Shown here: positions 18,120 through 26,813 of the stretch, piece by piece
How the letters are laid out: each line of letters begins with the position of its first letter
How positions within the stretch are numbered: the first letter of the stretch is position 1
NCBI RefSeq assembly: GCF_002160955.1
Contig: NZ_NFLN01000007.1
Span: 1 to 64,000 of the forward strand
DNA length: 64,000 nucleotides
Source: Gemmiger sp. An120
GTDB taxonomy: Bacteria; Bacillota; Clostridia; Oscillospirales; Ruminococcaceae
Direction of reading: 5' to 3'
The notes under the pieces: model-generated
What the model was told of the DNA's origin: nothing
What the model saw: the letters and a program-made list of their open reading frames with translations, nothing else
Database searches by the model: none
Program-made: the position numbers and the translations under genes

Positions 18120-18158
18120 GACAAGGCCCCTCCCCCGGGCCGGGAATTCACGGCGTGA

Positions 18159-19063
18159 TTAAACTTTCAGGTGTTTGCGCACCGAGACGGCGGTGCCCAG
18201 GCTGCCGATCAGCACCCCGAACAGCAAAAAGCCGCCCACGACAAAATACCAGATCTGCCCCATGGGCAGCAGGCTGGCGCCGATGACCGTCTCCCACAGG
18301 CCCTCCAGCCGGTCGGAGAAGTACAGCACCAGGGCATAGCCCCCCAGCACCGCCGCGGAGGCGATGCAGCCGGAGATAAAGCCGCTGGTCATGCCCTCCA
18401 CAAAGAAAGGCAGACGGATGAAGCCGTTGGTGGCACCCACGTACTTCATGATGTTGATCTCCTTGCGGCGGCTGAACACGGTCAGACGGATGGTGTTGCT
18501 GATCACCACCACGCTGACCACCACCAGCACGCCCACCAGGCTCCAGGCGGCGATGTTCACCGCTTTCTGAACCCCCAGGAACACGCCCGCCAGTTCGGTG
18601 GGCGGGTTGACCTTGGACACGCCGGGAATGGCTTCCAGTTCTGCCACCTTGGCGTCCAGGTCGGCCAGGTCTTCCAGCACAACACGGTAGTTGGCCATGA
18701 AGGGGTTTTCGCTGCCCTCAAAGCCGTCCCACAGGTCGGCGTATTCGCCCATGTAGCCCTTGTAGGTCTCCAGCACCGCGTCCTTGCTCATGTAGGTCAC
18801 CGAGGCAAGGCCCTCCATGCTGCGGATGGCTTCGTCCACCTGGGCCAGCTGTTCGTCGGTCAGGTCCGTATCCAGATAGACCACCGTCTCGTTCTGGTCG
18901 CCCAGATAGGCCACCAGGCTGTTGATGTTGGCGCCGAACAGGCCGGCGATGCCGGTCAGTACCAGGCAGGCGGTCAGCACGCCGATGCTGGCCAGGGTCA
19001 TCAGCCGGTTTGCCCGCAGGCTGTGCAGGCCCTGCCGGGCCAAATACTTAAAACTGGACCAGT

Positions 19064-19067
<4 letters not shown>
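18159..19067 (-). CDS. ftsX: Cell-division ABC transporter permease FtsX
   Basis: The 302 aa protein has a cytoplasmic N-terminus, a first membrane helix (about 22-45), a large extracellular loop (about 50-170; MEGLASVTYMSKD, then GVSKVNPP), and three more helices. This is the FtsX layout. It would pass ATP-driven movement of FtsE to an outer hydrolase. It overlaps ftsE by 4 bp (ATGA), and the M23 coiled-coil protein follows after 39 bp. Confidence 0.95.
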
Positions 19068-19783
<716 letters not shown>

Positions 19784-19852
19784 GGCAGACTCCTTATTGC
19801 AAGCGGCCGACGGTTTGTGCCCGCAAGCGGCAGATTTCGCATCCGGCGCTGT

Positions 19853-19880
19853 AAAAAAGCCGGCCGTGGCGCGGCCGGCC
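19853..19880 (-). terminator. Terminator after the PucR-like regulator gene
   Basis: The stem GCCGGCCG-CGCCA-CGGCCGGC is followed by TTTTTT on the minus strand. Confidence 0.85.
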
Positions 19881-19888
19881 GGGGCCCG

Positions 19889-20974
19889 TCAATATTTGGC
19901 GGGGTTGGCGCTGAGATACTTTTTGACCATCAGGGCCACCTTGAATACGATGGCGTCGTCGAACTCCCGCAGATCCAGACCGGTGAGCTTTTTGATCTTT
20001 TCCAGCCGGTAGACCAGGGTATTGCGGTGCACAAACAGCCCGCGGCTGGTCTCGGATACGTTCAGGTTGTTCTCAAAGAAGCGCTGGATGGTGAACAGGG
20101 TCTCCTGATCCAGGCTCTCGATGCTGCCCTGCTTGAAGACTTCTTTCAGGAACATCTCACACAGGGTGGTGGGCAGCTGGTAGATCAAGCGGGCGATGCC
20201 CAGGTTGTCGTAGCTGATGATGGACTGCTCGGTGTCGAACACCTTGCCCACTTCCATGGCGATCTGGGCTTCCTTGAAGCTGGTGGCCAGATCCTTTACG
20301 TTGGAGATGGGGGTGCCGATACCCACAACCGCCTTGATGTAGTGCTCGCCGGAGAGGGTATCCACGATGCTGGCGGCCAGCTTTTCGATATCCCGCTGGT
20401 CGATGCCGCGGCGGATCTCCTTGACCAGCACGGTGTCGTTTTCGCTGATGTTGAAGACAAAGTCCTTCTGCTTGTCCGGGAACAGGCCGCTCACCACGTC
20501 GTAGGCGGAGATGTCGTTGCCGCTGGTGACCCGGATCAGCAGCACCACGCGGGACACGTCGGCCACAAAATGCAGCTCACGGGCCTTGGCGTAGATGTCG
20601 CCGGGCAGGATGTTGTCCAGCACCACGTTCTTGATGAAGTTGGCCTTGTCAAACTTCTCGTCGTGGTACTGCTTGATGCTCTGCAGGCTGATGGCCAGCA
20701 GGCTGGCGAACTGCCCCGCGGCCTCGTCGGTGCCCTCCACGCAGACCGCATAGTCGTTGTGCTTGGAAGAGCTGAACTGATGATAGGTATACCCGTCCTT
20801 GACGAAGCTCTCGCCGGCGCTCAGGTGTTCGGCCACATAGCCCTCGCGCACCTCGCCGATCATGCTGAGCTCCGAGCAGGAGATCACCGTGCCGGTCTCA
20901 TCCACCACGGCCACAATTCGGTCGATGGCGTCCTTCATCTGGTATACGACACTCTGAAATACCCGGTTTGCCAT
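19889..20974 (-). CDS. CdaR/PucR-type transcription regulator
   Basis: A 361 aa protein ending in a PucR-type helix-turn-helix: FFENNLNVSETSRGLFVHRNTLVYRLEKIKK split over about 310-340. That motif marks CdaR/PucR regulators. The middle (about 130-270) has a GGDEF-like sensor fold with VVGIGTPISNVKDLATSFKEAQIAMEVG. The N-terminal third could bind a small ligand. It lies alone under its own promoter and before the ftsE operon, separated by a terminator. Targets are unknown. The ATG at 20974 follows AAAGGAG by 10 nt. Confidence 0.85.
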   Translation of the reverse strand: MANRVFQSVVYQMKDAIDRIVAVVDETGTVISCSELSMIGEVREGYVAEHLSAGESFVKDGYTYHQFSSSKHNDYAVCVEGTDEAAGQFASLLAISLQSIKQYHDEKFDKANFIKNVVLDNILPGDIYAKARELHFVADVSRVVLLIRVTSGNDISAYDVVSGLFPDKQKDFVFNISENDTVLVKEIRRGIDQRDIEKLAASIVDTLSGEHYIKAVVGIGTPISNVKDLATSFKEAQIAMEVGKVFDTEQSIISYDNLGIARLIYQLPTTLCEMFLKEVFKQGSIESLDQETLFTIQRFFENNLNVSETSRGLFVHRNTLVYRLEKIKKLTGLDLREFDDAIVFKVALMVKKYLSANPAKY

Positions 20975-21059
20975 AATCCTGTATCTCCTTTTCGCTATCG
21001 CATTCGTTTTCCACAGTGCGCCTTGTGATTTTAGACAATTTATCACGGCTTCACTGTAT

Positions 21060-21088
21060 ATCTTACACAACGGAATCTACTTTTGCAA
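21060..21088 (-). promoter_or_regulatory. Promoter of the PucR-like regulator gene
   Basis: TTGCAA (21088-21083), 17 bp spacer and TAAGAT (21065-21060) on the minus strand. The 20975-21218 gap holds this promoter and an AT-rich tract, no gene. Confidence 0.6.
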
Positions 21089-21218
21089 CAACTTTCAGTA
21101 AAAAAAGATGCTTTTGTCTGTGTAAGTTGAAGAATCTGGCAAAATTCCGGTCATTTCCGCCCTTACCGTACCAGAAAAATGTGTTCATTTTTTGAAAACG
21201 GCGGCAATTTCTCAGATT

Positions 21219-21929
21219 TTATCGCACCGGGCTGAACAGCGCCTGCCGCTCCGCCTCGGTCAGCGGCCGCCATTGCCCCGGTTCCAGGGCCGCGTCCAGC
21301 GCCACCGGGCCGATGGCGGTGCGGTGCAGGGTGTTCACCCCCAGGCCGTACACCCCGAACATCCGCTTGATCTGGTGGTACACCCCCTGGGTCAGCACCA
21401 CCGTGGCGGCGCAGGGGTCGGCCGGGTCCGGCTGCAGCCGGGCGGGGTGCAGGGTCTGGCCGTCCGCCAGGGTCACCCCGGCGGCGAATCCCTCCACCAT
21501 CTCATTGGTCACCGGGCCGTCCAGCCCCACCCGGTAGGTCTTGGGCACATGGCGGCGGGGGGCCAGCAGCCGGTGGGCAAAGGGCCCGTCATCGGTCAGC
21601 AGCACAAAGCCGGTGCTGGTCTTGTCCAGCCGCCCGGCCGGGAACAGCTCCCGCCGGGGATAGGCGTCCCGCACCAGGTCCACCACGGTGGTGTCCCGGC
21701 CGTCCTCGCTGGCGCTCACCACCCCGTCGGGTTTGTTGAGCATCAGGTACACATGTTCCTCCCGGGTCAGCGGGGCGCCGTCCAGCGCCACCGCGGCCCC
21801 CTCCGGCACCGGGGTGTCCGCCTTGCGGCACACCTGCCCGTCCACCGTCACCCGTCCGCTGCCCGCCAGGCTGCGGGCCGCGCTGCGGGGAATCTGCAGC
21901 GCCCCGCTCAAAAATTTATCCAGCCGCAT
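21219..21929 (-). CDS. RsuA/RluB/RluE-family pseudouridine synthase
   Basis: The 236 aa enzyme isomerises uridine to pseudouridine in 16S or 23S rRNA. An S4 RNA-binding domain (MRLDKFLSGALQIPRSAARSL) is followed by the catalytic segment FPAGRLDKTSTGFVLLTDDG, with catalytic Asp in GRLDKTSTG, and the late motif TQGVYHQIKRMFGVYGLGVNTLHR. Which rRNA position is modified cannot be read from sequence; the size fits RsuA best. It diverges from the glycosyltransferase gene. Confidence 0.92.
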   Translation of the reverse strand: MRLDKFLSGALQIPRSAARSLAGSGRVTVDGQVCRKADTPVPEGAAVALDGAPLTREEHVYLMLNKPDGVVSASEDGRDTTVVDLVRDAYPRRELFPAGRLDKTSTGFVLLTDDGPFAHRLLAPRRHVPKTYRVGLDGPVTNEMVEGFAAGVTLADGQTLHPARLQPDPADPCAATVVLTQGVYHQIKRMFGVYGLGVNTLHRTAIGPVALDAALEPGQWRPLTEAERQALFSPVR

Positions 21930-22012
21930 GGGCTATTCACCCTTTCATCTGTACTTGCGGCTAGTATACCATATTCCGCCCCGCGGGAAAAGCCGAGGCA
22001 GGGCGGCAGCCC

Positions 22013-22041
22013 TTGCGCCCTCTCTTTTCCTTTAGTATAAT
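22013..22041 (+). promoter_or_regulatory. Promoter of the glycosyltransferase gene
   Basis: TTGCGC (22013-22018), 17 bp spacer and TATAAT (22036-22041). On the other strand an extended -10, TGGTATACT, at 21963-21971 probably serves the pseudouridine synthase gene. Confidence 0.7.
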
Positions 22042-22098
22042 AGAGGCACACCGGCGGCGTGCCGGTTATCTTTTCCAAATCGAAAGGCGGTGACCTCC

Positions 22099-23052
22099 AT
22101 GCTGATCAGCCTGGTCGTTCCCTGTTATAACGAAGAAGAATCCCTTCCCCTTTTCTATAAGGAAGCTGCCCGGGTAGCCGGCGAGATGAAGGCCAGCCAC
22201 GGGGCGGACTTTGAGTTCATTTTTGTGGACGACGGCTCCAAGGACGGCACCCTGACGGTGGCCCGCCGGCTGCACGAGGACGATGCGCGGGTGCGGTACG
22301 TGAGTTTCAGCCGCAACTTCGGCAAGGAAGCCGGCATCTACGCAGGGCTCAAGGCCGCCAAGGGCGACTATGTGGCCATGCTGGACGCAGACCTGCAGGA
22401 CCCGCCCAGCCTGCTGCCCGCCATGCTGGACACGCTGCTTTCCGGCGAATACGACTGCGCCGCCACCCGGCGCACCACCCGCAAGGGCGAACCGCCCATC
22501 CGCAGCTTTTTTGCCCGGATGTTCTACCGGATCATCAACAAGATGAGCAAGACCGAGATCGTGGACGGCGCCCGGGATTTCCGGCTCATGAGCCGCCCGA
22601 TGGTGGACGCGGTGCTGCAGGTGACCGAGTACAACCGGTTCTCCAAGGGCATCTTCGGCTGGGTGGGCTTCCGCACCAAATGGTTCGAGTACGAGAACGT
22701 GGAGCGCGTGGCCGGCCAGACCAAATGGAATTTCTGGAAACTGTTCCTCTATTCCATCGAGGGCATCGTGGGCTTTTCCACCGCGCCGCTGGCGATTGCG
22801 GCGCTGGTGGGTGTTCTGTTCTGCCTGGCGGCTTTTGTGGGCATCCTGTTCATCCTGATCCGGTACGCTCTGGGCTGGCAGGACCCGGTGGCCGGCTGGC
22901 AGAGCATGACCTGCATTATTCTGCTGTGCAGCGGGGTGCAGCTGTTCTGCACCGGCATCCTGGGCGAATACCTGGCCAAAACCTACCTGGAGGTCAAGCA
23001 TCGTCCCCTGTATGTGGTGAAGGAAACCGAAGAAAACCAGTCCATCCGCTGA
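22099..23052 (+). CDS. GT2 membrane glycosyltransferase, GtrB/DPM1-like
   Basis: The 317 aa protein has a GT-A domain (about 1-225): LVVPCYNEEESLPLFY, FIFVDDGSKDGTL, FSRNFGKEAGIYAGLKAAKGDYVAMLDADLQDP split over 75-110, and QTKWNFWKLF. Two membrane helices follow (about 233-258 and 270-290), then GEYLAKTYLEVKHRP. Such enzymes transfer a sugar to polyprenyl phosphate at the inner face of the membrane. The GTG at 22090 is in frame, but the ATG at 22099 is better spaced from AAAGGCGG. Acceptor and sugar cannot be told. Confidence 0.9.
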   Translation: MLISLVVPCYNEEESLPLFYKEAARVAGEMKASHGADFEFIFVDDGSKDGTLTVARRLHEDDARVRYVSFSRNFGKEAGIYAGLKAAKGDYVAMLDADLQDPPSLLPAMLDTLLSGEYDCAATRRTTRKGEPPIRSFFARMFYRIINKMSKTEIVDGARDFRLMSRPMVDAVLQVTEYNRFSKGIFGWVGFRTKWFEYENVERVAGQTKWNFWKLFLYSIEGIVGFSTAPLAIAALVGVLFCLAAFVGILFILIRYALGWQDPVAGWQSMTCIILLCSGVQLFCTGILGEYLAKTYLEVKHRPLYVVKETEENQSIR

Positions 23053-23084
23053 ATTTCTCATTTTTTCGATTTTCTGCCACACTT

Positions 23085-23113
23085 TTGACAAAATTATTGT
23101 GGTATGCTAGATT
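23085..23113 (+). promoter_or_regulatory. Promoter of the lipoprotein gene
   Basis: Consensus TTGACA (23085-23090), 17 bp spacer and TAGATT (23108-23113). Confidence 0.8.
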
Positions 23114-23136
23114 CGCGTCCGTTTCCGGACGTCCTT

Positions 23137-23163
23137 CCGGAGAATGTACTTCTCCGGTTTTTT
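23137..23163 (+). terminator. Leader terminator/attenuator before the lipoprotein gene
   Basis: The stem CCGGAGAA-TGTAC-TTCTCCGG is followed by TTTTTT. It lies between the promoter and the lipoprotein ATG at 23183. An upstream TCCGG/CCGGA pairing could compete with its 5' arm. Confidence 0.7.
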
Positions 23164-23182
23164 ACGCGAAAGGAGCATTACC

Positions 23183-24256
23183 ATGAAAAAGTTTGTTTCT
23201 ATTCTTGCGGCCGGCGCTCTGCTGGCCACTTTGCTGGCCGGCTGCGGCTCCAACAGCGGTTCTTCCTCCGCTGCTGTGGACAGCTCCGCTCCGGAAAGCT
23301 CTTCCGCTTCTGAGCCCGCTTCCGAAAGCACCGCTTCCGGCACCGGCCTGAAGTTCGGCCTGGGCCTGGTCACCGAGCTGAGCGGCACCGACGCCACCGC
23401 CGACAAGGACGGCAAGGGCGAGGCCGCCGTGACCGCCGCCGGCGTTCTGCTGGACGCTGAGGGCAAGGTTCTGTCCTGCTACATCGACGTGATGGATGCT
23501 TCCATGCCCTTCACCGCTGAGGGCGCCATGAACATCGCCGAGGGCACCGAGTTCGCCTCCAAGCAGGCTCTGGGCGCCGACTACGGCATGGTGGGCGCTT
23601 CCGGCATCGGCAAGGAGTGGAACGAGCAGGCCGACGCCTTCGCCGCCTGGGCCGTGGGCAAGACCGCTGAAGAGATCGCCGCCGGCGTAGGCGAGGACGG
23701 CAAGGCTACCGACGCCGACCTGGCTGCCGGCTGCACCGTGGGCGCTTCCGCCTTTGTGGAGGCCATGGACAAGGCTATTGCCAACGCCAAGGACTGCACC
23801 GCTTCCGAGACCGACACCGTCCGTCTGGCCATGGTGGCCGATGCCTCCAGCAGCAAGGACGCTGCCGACGGCAAGGACGGCGCCGCGCAGGCTGACGTGA
23901 CCGTCAGCGCCGTGGCCCTGAACGCCGAGGGCGTTGTGACCGCTTCCGCTCTGGACGTGGTCGAAGCCAAGATCACCTTTGACGCCACCGGCGTTGTGAC
24001 CAGCGACCTGGCCGCCCCCACCACCAAGCAGGAGCTGGGTGCTGACTACGGCATGGTAGGCGCTTCCGGCATCGGCAAGGAGTGGTTCGAGCAGGCTGAC
24101 GCCTTCGCTGCCTGGACCGTAGGCAAGACCGCCGACGAGATCGCTGCCGGCGTGGGCGAGGACGGCAAGGCCGTTGACGCTGACCTGGCTGCCGGCTGCA
24201 CCGTGGGCGCTTCCGCCTTTGTGGCCGCCGCTGTGGCTGCCGCCACCGTGGCCTGA
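23183..24256 (+). CDS. Lipoprotein with an internal tandem duplication
   Basis: A 357 aa exported lipoprotein. The signal peptide MKKFVSILAAGALLATLLAGC has lipobox LAGC, followed by a Ser/Ala/Glu-rich linker (to about 55). Two repeats of about 150 residues then follow, each with the block LGADYGMVGASGIGKEW, EQADAFAAW, VGKTA/DEI and DADLAAGCTVGASAF. The copies are about 465 bp apart and nearly identical in that block. I recall similar DYGM...GKEWxEQ repeats in other clostridial lipoproteins but cannot name a function. Codon use is strongly biased (GCC, GGC, GAC), as in highly expressed genes. The start follows AAAGGAG by 7 nt. Confidence 0.8.
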   Translation: MKKFVSILAAGALLATLLAGCGSNSGSSSAAVDSSAPESSSASEPASESTASGTGLKFGLGLVTELSGTDATADKDGKGEAAVTAAGVLLDAEGKVLSCYIDVMDASMPFTAEGAMNIAEGTEFASKQALGADYGMVGASGIGKEWNEQADAFAAWAVGKTAEEIAAGVGEDGKATDADLAAGCTVGASAFVEAMDKAIANAKDCTASETDTVRLAMVADASSSKDAADGKDGAAQADVTVSAVALNAEGVVTASALDVVEAKITFDATGVVTSDLAAPTTKQELGADYGMVGASGIGKEWFEQADAFAAWTVGKTADEIAAGVGEDGKAVDADLAAGCTVGASAFVAAAVAAATVA

Positions 24257-24276
24257 TCGCCTGATGCAGCATGCAA

Positions 24277-24312
24277 CAAAACGGCATGGCTTCGGCCATG
24301 CCGTTTTCTTTT
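24277..24312. terminator. Bidirectional terminator
   Basis: The stem AAAACGGCATGGC-TTCG-GCCATGCCGTTTT with a T-rich end serves the lipoprotein gene and possibly the sigma fragment on the other strand. Confidence 0.9.
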
Positions 24313-24360
24313 TGGACGCCGCAGACGGCCGCCTTACCCGGCAGCCGCCCGCGGCGTTTT

Positions 24361-24732
24361 TTATTGCCCGATCTGCCGGACCAGCTCTTCCCCCTCCACC
24401 GTTTCGCTGCCCGCCAGACAAGCCTCGATCTCCTCCATGGCCACCGTATACTCGCTGCCGCGCTTGACCGCCTTCTTTTTATAATAGGCGTGCAGGGAGA
24501 TGTTGCGCACCACCCGGCACAGATAGGCCAGCAGCGGGTCCGGCCGGGCGGGCGGGATCGCGTTCCAGGCGCCCAGATAGGCGTCGTTGACACATTCCTC
24601 CGCATCCTGCGGATTGTTCAGGATGTTGCGGGAGATCCCGCGCAGCACCGGACCGTATTTTCCGTCCAGTTCCCGGATGCCCTGCTCCGACCGGGCGAAC
24701 AGCAAATCCAGAATCGCCTCGTCCTCTTTCAT
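24361..24732 (-). pseudogene. ECF sigma factor fragment, region 2 only
   Basis: The 123 aa frame contains sigma region 2: YGPVLRGISRNILNNPQDAEECVNDAYLGAWNAI and LLAYLCRVVRNISLHAYYKKK (residues about 25-85). It then enters the linker and stops at EELVRQIGQ, where full-length members continue through region 4 (about 60 more residues). I see no region 4 continuation in other frames before the terminator at 24312. Without region 4 it could not read a -35 element. It may be a remnant or a short regulator. The ribosome site GGAGGCGG is good, so it may still be translated. Confidence 0.65.
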
Positions 24733-24861
24733 CGTACCGCCTCCTTTCCGGCTTCACCCCTATACTGCGTTTTTCGCGCCGGATACTACACCGCCGGCAA
24801 AAAATTCTGCAAATTTTTTCAGAACATGAAAAAAAGCGGCAGCCCCGCCGGGCCGCCGCAC

Positions 24862-24890
24862 AAAAAAATCCCGATCGCAATGCGATCGGG
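24862..24890 (-). terminator. Terminator after tRNA-Val
   Basis: The stem CCCGATCGCATTGCGATCGGG is followed by ATTTTTTTG on the minus strand. A second GC-rich hairpin with T-run follows at about 24825-24860. Confidence 0.85.
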
Positions 24891-24892
24891 AC

Positions 24893-24969
24893 TGGTGGAG
24901 AATTAGGGACTCGAACCCCAGACTTCCTGCGTGTGATGCAGGCACTCTAACCAGCTGAGCTAATCCTCC
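24893..24969 (-). tRNA. tRNA-Val (anticodon CAC)
   Basis: The minus strand folds as a cloverleaf. The acceptor is GGAGGAT/ATTCTCC, the D-arm is AGCTCAGCTGGTTAGAGT, the anticodon stem is CCTGC/GCAGG with loop ATCACAC (anticodon CAC, reading GTG), the T-loop is GGTTCGAGTCC, and CCA is encoded. The rest of the gap to 25190 has no gene. Confidence 0.94.
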
Positions 24970-25098
24970 GGGAACAGGCATTATTATAGCACGGCTTTTT
25001 GCAAAATGCAACCCCTTTTTTATATTTTTTCAAAACGGGTTGTCCGGGCCGGTTTTGCGGCTTTTTGATGCGGTTCGCCGGATTTTTTGCCGGGACGC

Positions 25099-25127
25099 TT
25101 GCCCCGCCGCCCGGAATGTGATACGCT
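25099..25127 (+). promoter_or_regulatory. Candidate promoter of the DUF1846 gene
   Basis: TTGCCC, 17 bp spacer and TACGCT, about 60 bp before the ATG. The -10 is weak. Confidence 0.4.
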
Positions 25128-25189
25128 AGTAGGCGGTTATGTGCGGCCGCCGGGCCGCGGATTGTTTGTATTGAGTTGGGGGAACGTTT

Positions 25190-26668
25190 ATGGAAATCGG
25201 GTTCGACAACAATTTATATGTACAGAAGCAGACCGAGAAAATCCGCGAGCGGATTGCCCAGTTTTCCGGCAAGCTGTATCTGGAGTTTGGCGGCAAGCTG
25301 TTTGACGACTACCACGCCGCCCGGGTGCTGCCCGGGTTCCACGCCGACGGCAAGATCCGGCTACTGCAGGCCATGAAGGACCAGGCGGAGATCATCTTTG
25401 CCATCTCGGCCGGGGACATTGAGAAGACCAAGATCCGGGCGGACCTGGGCATCAGCTACGACATGGAAGTGCTGCGCCTGATCGACGACATCACCGAGAC
25501 CGGCATCTCGGTGAACAGCGTGGTCATCACCCAGTACACCGGCCAGCCCGCCGCCGACGCCTTTGCCAAGAAGCTTACCAGCCGCGGGGTGCGCAACTAC
25601 ATCCACCGGCCCATCGCCGGCTATCCGGCCGCGGTGGAGCACATCTGCAGCGACGCGGGCTACGGCTCCAATCCCTATATTGAAACCACCAAGCCGCTGG
25701 TGGTGGTCACCGCGCCCGGCCCGGGCAGCGGCAAGCTGGCCACCTGCCTGAGCCAGGTGTACCACGAGTACCGCCGGGGCGTGATGGCGGGCTACGCCAA
25801 GTTTGAGACCTTCCCCATCTGGAACCTGCCGCTCAAGCACCCGGTGAACCTGGCCTATGAGGCCGCCACCGCCGATCTGAACGACGTGAACATGATCGAC
25901 CCGTTCCACCTGGAGGCCTACGGCAAGACCACCGTCAACTACAACCGGGACGTGGAAGCCTTCCCCATCGTGCAGACCATCCTGGAGCGGATCACCGGCA
26001 ACAAGGAGTTCTACCGCAGCCCCACCGACATGGGTGTGAACATGGCCGGCTACGCGATCTTTGACGACGAGGTGGTGCGCACCGCCGCCTGCGAGGAGAT
26101 CCTGCGCCGGTACTACAAGGCCGCCTGCGACTGCAAGCAGGGCAAGGCCAGCGAGGCGTCCCTGCACAAGATCGAGAATATTCTGCAGCAGCTGGGCCTG
26201 CAGCCCACCGACCGGGCGGTGGTGGCCCCGGCCCTGAAGCGCCGGGACGAGACCCACCAGCCCGCCGCCGCCATCCGCCTGCCGGACGGCCGGATCGTGA
26301 CCGGCCGTGCCAGCAATCTGATGAGCGCCTGCAGCGCCACCGTGCTGAACAGCATCAAGGCCATTGCCGGCATCCAGGACATCACCCTGATCCGTCCCGA
26401 GGTGCTGGAGCCCATCCTGCGGATGAAGATCGACATCCTGGGCAGCCGTTCCAGCGTGCTGAAGGTGGACGACACCCTGGCCGGCCTGGCGGTGACCGCC
26501 GCCGATGACCCCGTGGCCGCCAAGGCCATGGCCGCGCTGCCTCTGCTGCGGGACTGCGACATGCACTCCAGCCAGATGCTGCATTCCGGCGACGAGGGCA
26601 CCCTGCGCAAGCTGGGCCTGCGCCTGACCATGGAGCCGGTCTACCCCAGCAAGGACCTGTATTTCTAA
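25190..26668 (+). CDS. DUF1846 family protein
   Basis: A 492 aa cytoplasmic protein that matches the DUF1846 family throughout. It begins with GFDNNLYVQKQTEKIRERI and carries YLEFGGKLFDDYHAARVLPGF, the nucleotide-binding-like loop VTAPGPGSGKLATCLSQVYHE, NLPLKHPVNLAYEAATADL and a C-terminal HSSQMLHSGDE segment. The family is common in Firmicutes. The glycine-rich loop suggests nucleotide or phosphate binding, but no reaction is established to my knowledge. It is a single-gene unit with a terminator at 26674-26706. Confidence 0.9.
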   Translation: MEIGFDNNLYVQKQTEKIRERIAQFSGKLYLEFGGKLFDDYHAARVLPGFHADGKIRLLQAMKDQAEIIFAISAGDIEKTKIRADLGISYDMEVLRLIDDITETGISVNSVVITQYTGQPAADAFAKKLTSRGVRNYIHRPIAGYPAAVEHICSDAGYGSNPYIETTKPLVVVTAPGPGSGKLATCLSQVYHEYRRGVMAGYAKFETFPIWNLPLKHPVNLAYEAATADLNDVNMIDPFHLEAYGKTTVNYNRDVEAFPIVQTILERITGNKEFYRSPTDMGVNMAGYAIFDDEVVRTAACEEILRRYYKAACDCKQGKASEASLHKIENILQQLGLQPTDRAVVAPALKRRDETHQPAAAIRLPDGRIVTGRASNLMSACSATVLNSIKAIAGIQDITLIRPEVLEPILRMKIDILGSRSSVLKVDDTLAGLAVTAADDPVAAKAMAALPLLRDCDMHSSQMLHSGDEGTLRKLGLRLTMEPVYPSKDLYF

Positions 26669-26673
26669 ACCCA

Positions 26674-26706
26674 AACGGCACGGGCTGCGGCCCGTGCTGT
26701 TTTTGT
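26674..26706 (+). terminator. Terminator after the DUF1846 gene
   Basis: The stem CGGCACGGGC-TGC-GCCCGTGCTG is followed by TTTTTGTTT. Confidence 0.85.
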
Positions 26707-26758
26707 TTGCCGCCTTTGGCCGAAAAATGCCGCAGGGCTGGTTTGTACAAGCCGCGTA

Positions 26759-26767
26759 TGGTATAAT
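26759..26767 (+). promoter_or_regulatory. Extended -10 promoter
   Basis: TGG-TATAAT forms an extended -10 without a clear -35, 47 bp before the GTG start at 26814. Confidence 0.55.
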
Positions 26768-26813
26768 AGCACCATGTTACACCCGGCCCGCCGGGACAAA
26801 GGAGGGGTGCGTT

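Noticed and set aside
23560-24225. Duplicated DNA that might be an insertion element
   Set aside because: Both copies are inside one continuous reading frame and encode the same protein domain. There are no terminal inverted repeats or transposase.
24312-24361. Frameshifted region 4 continuing the sigma fragment
   Set aside because: The alternative frames downstream are Arg/Pro-rich antisense-type sequence without a helix-turn-helix, and run into the terminator.
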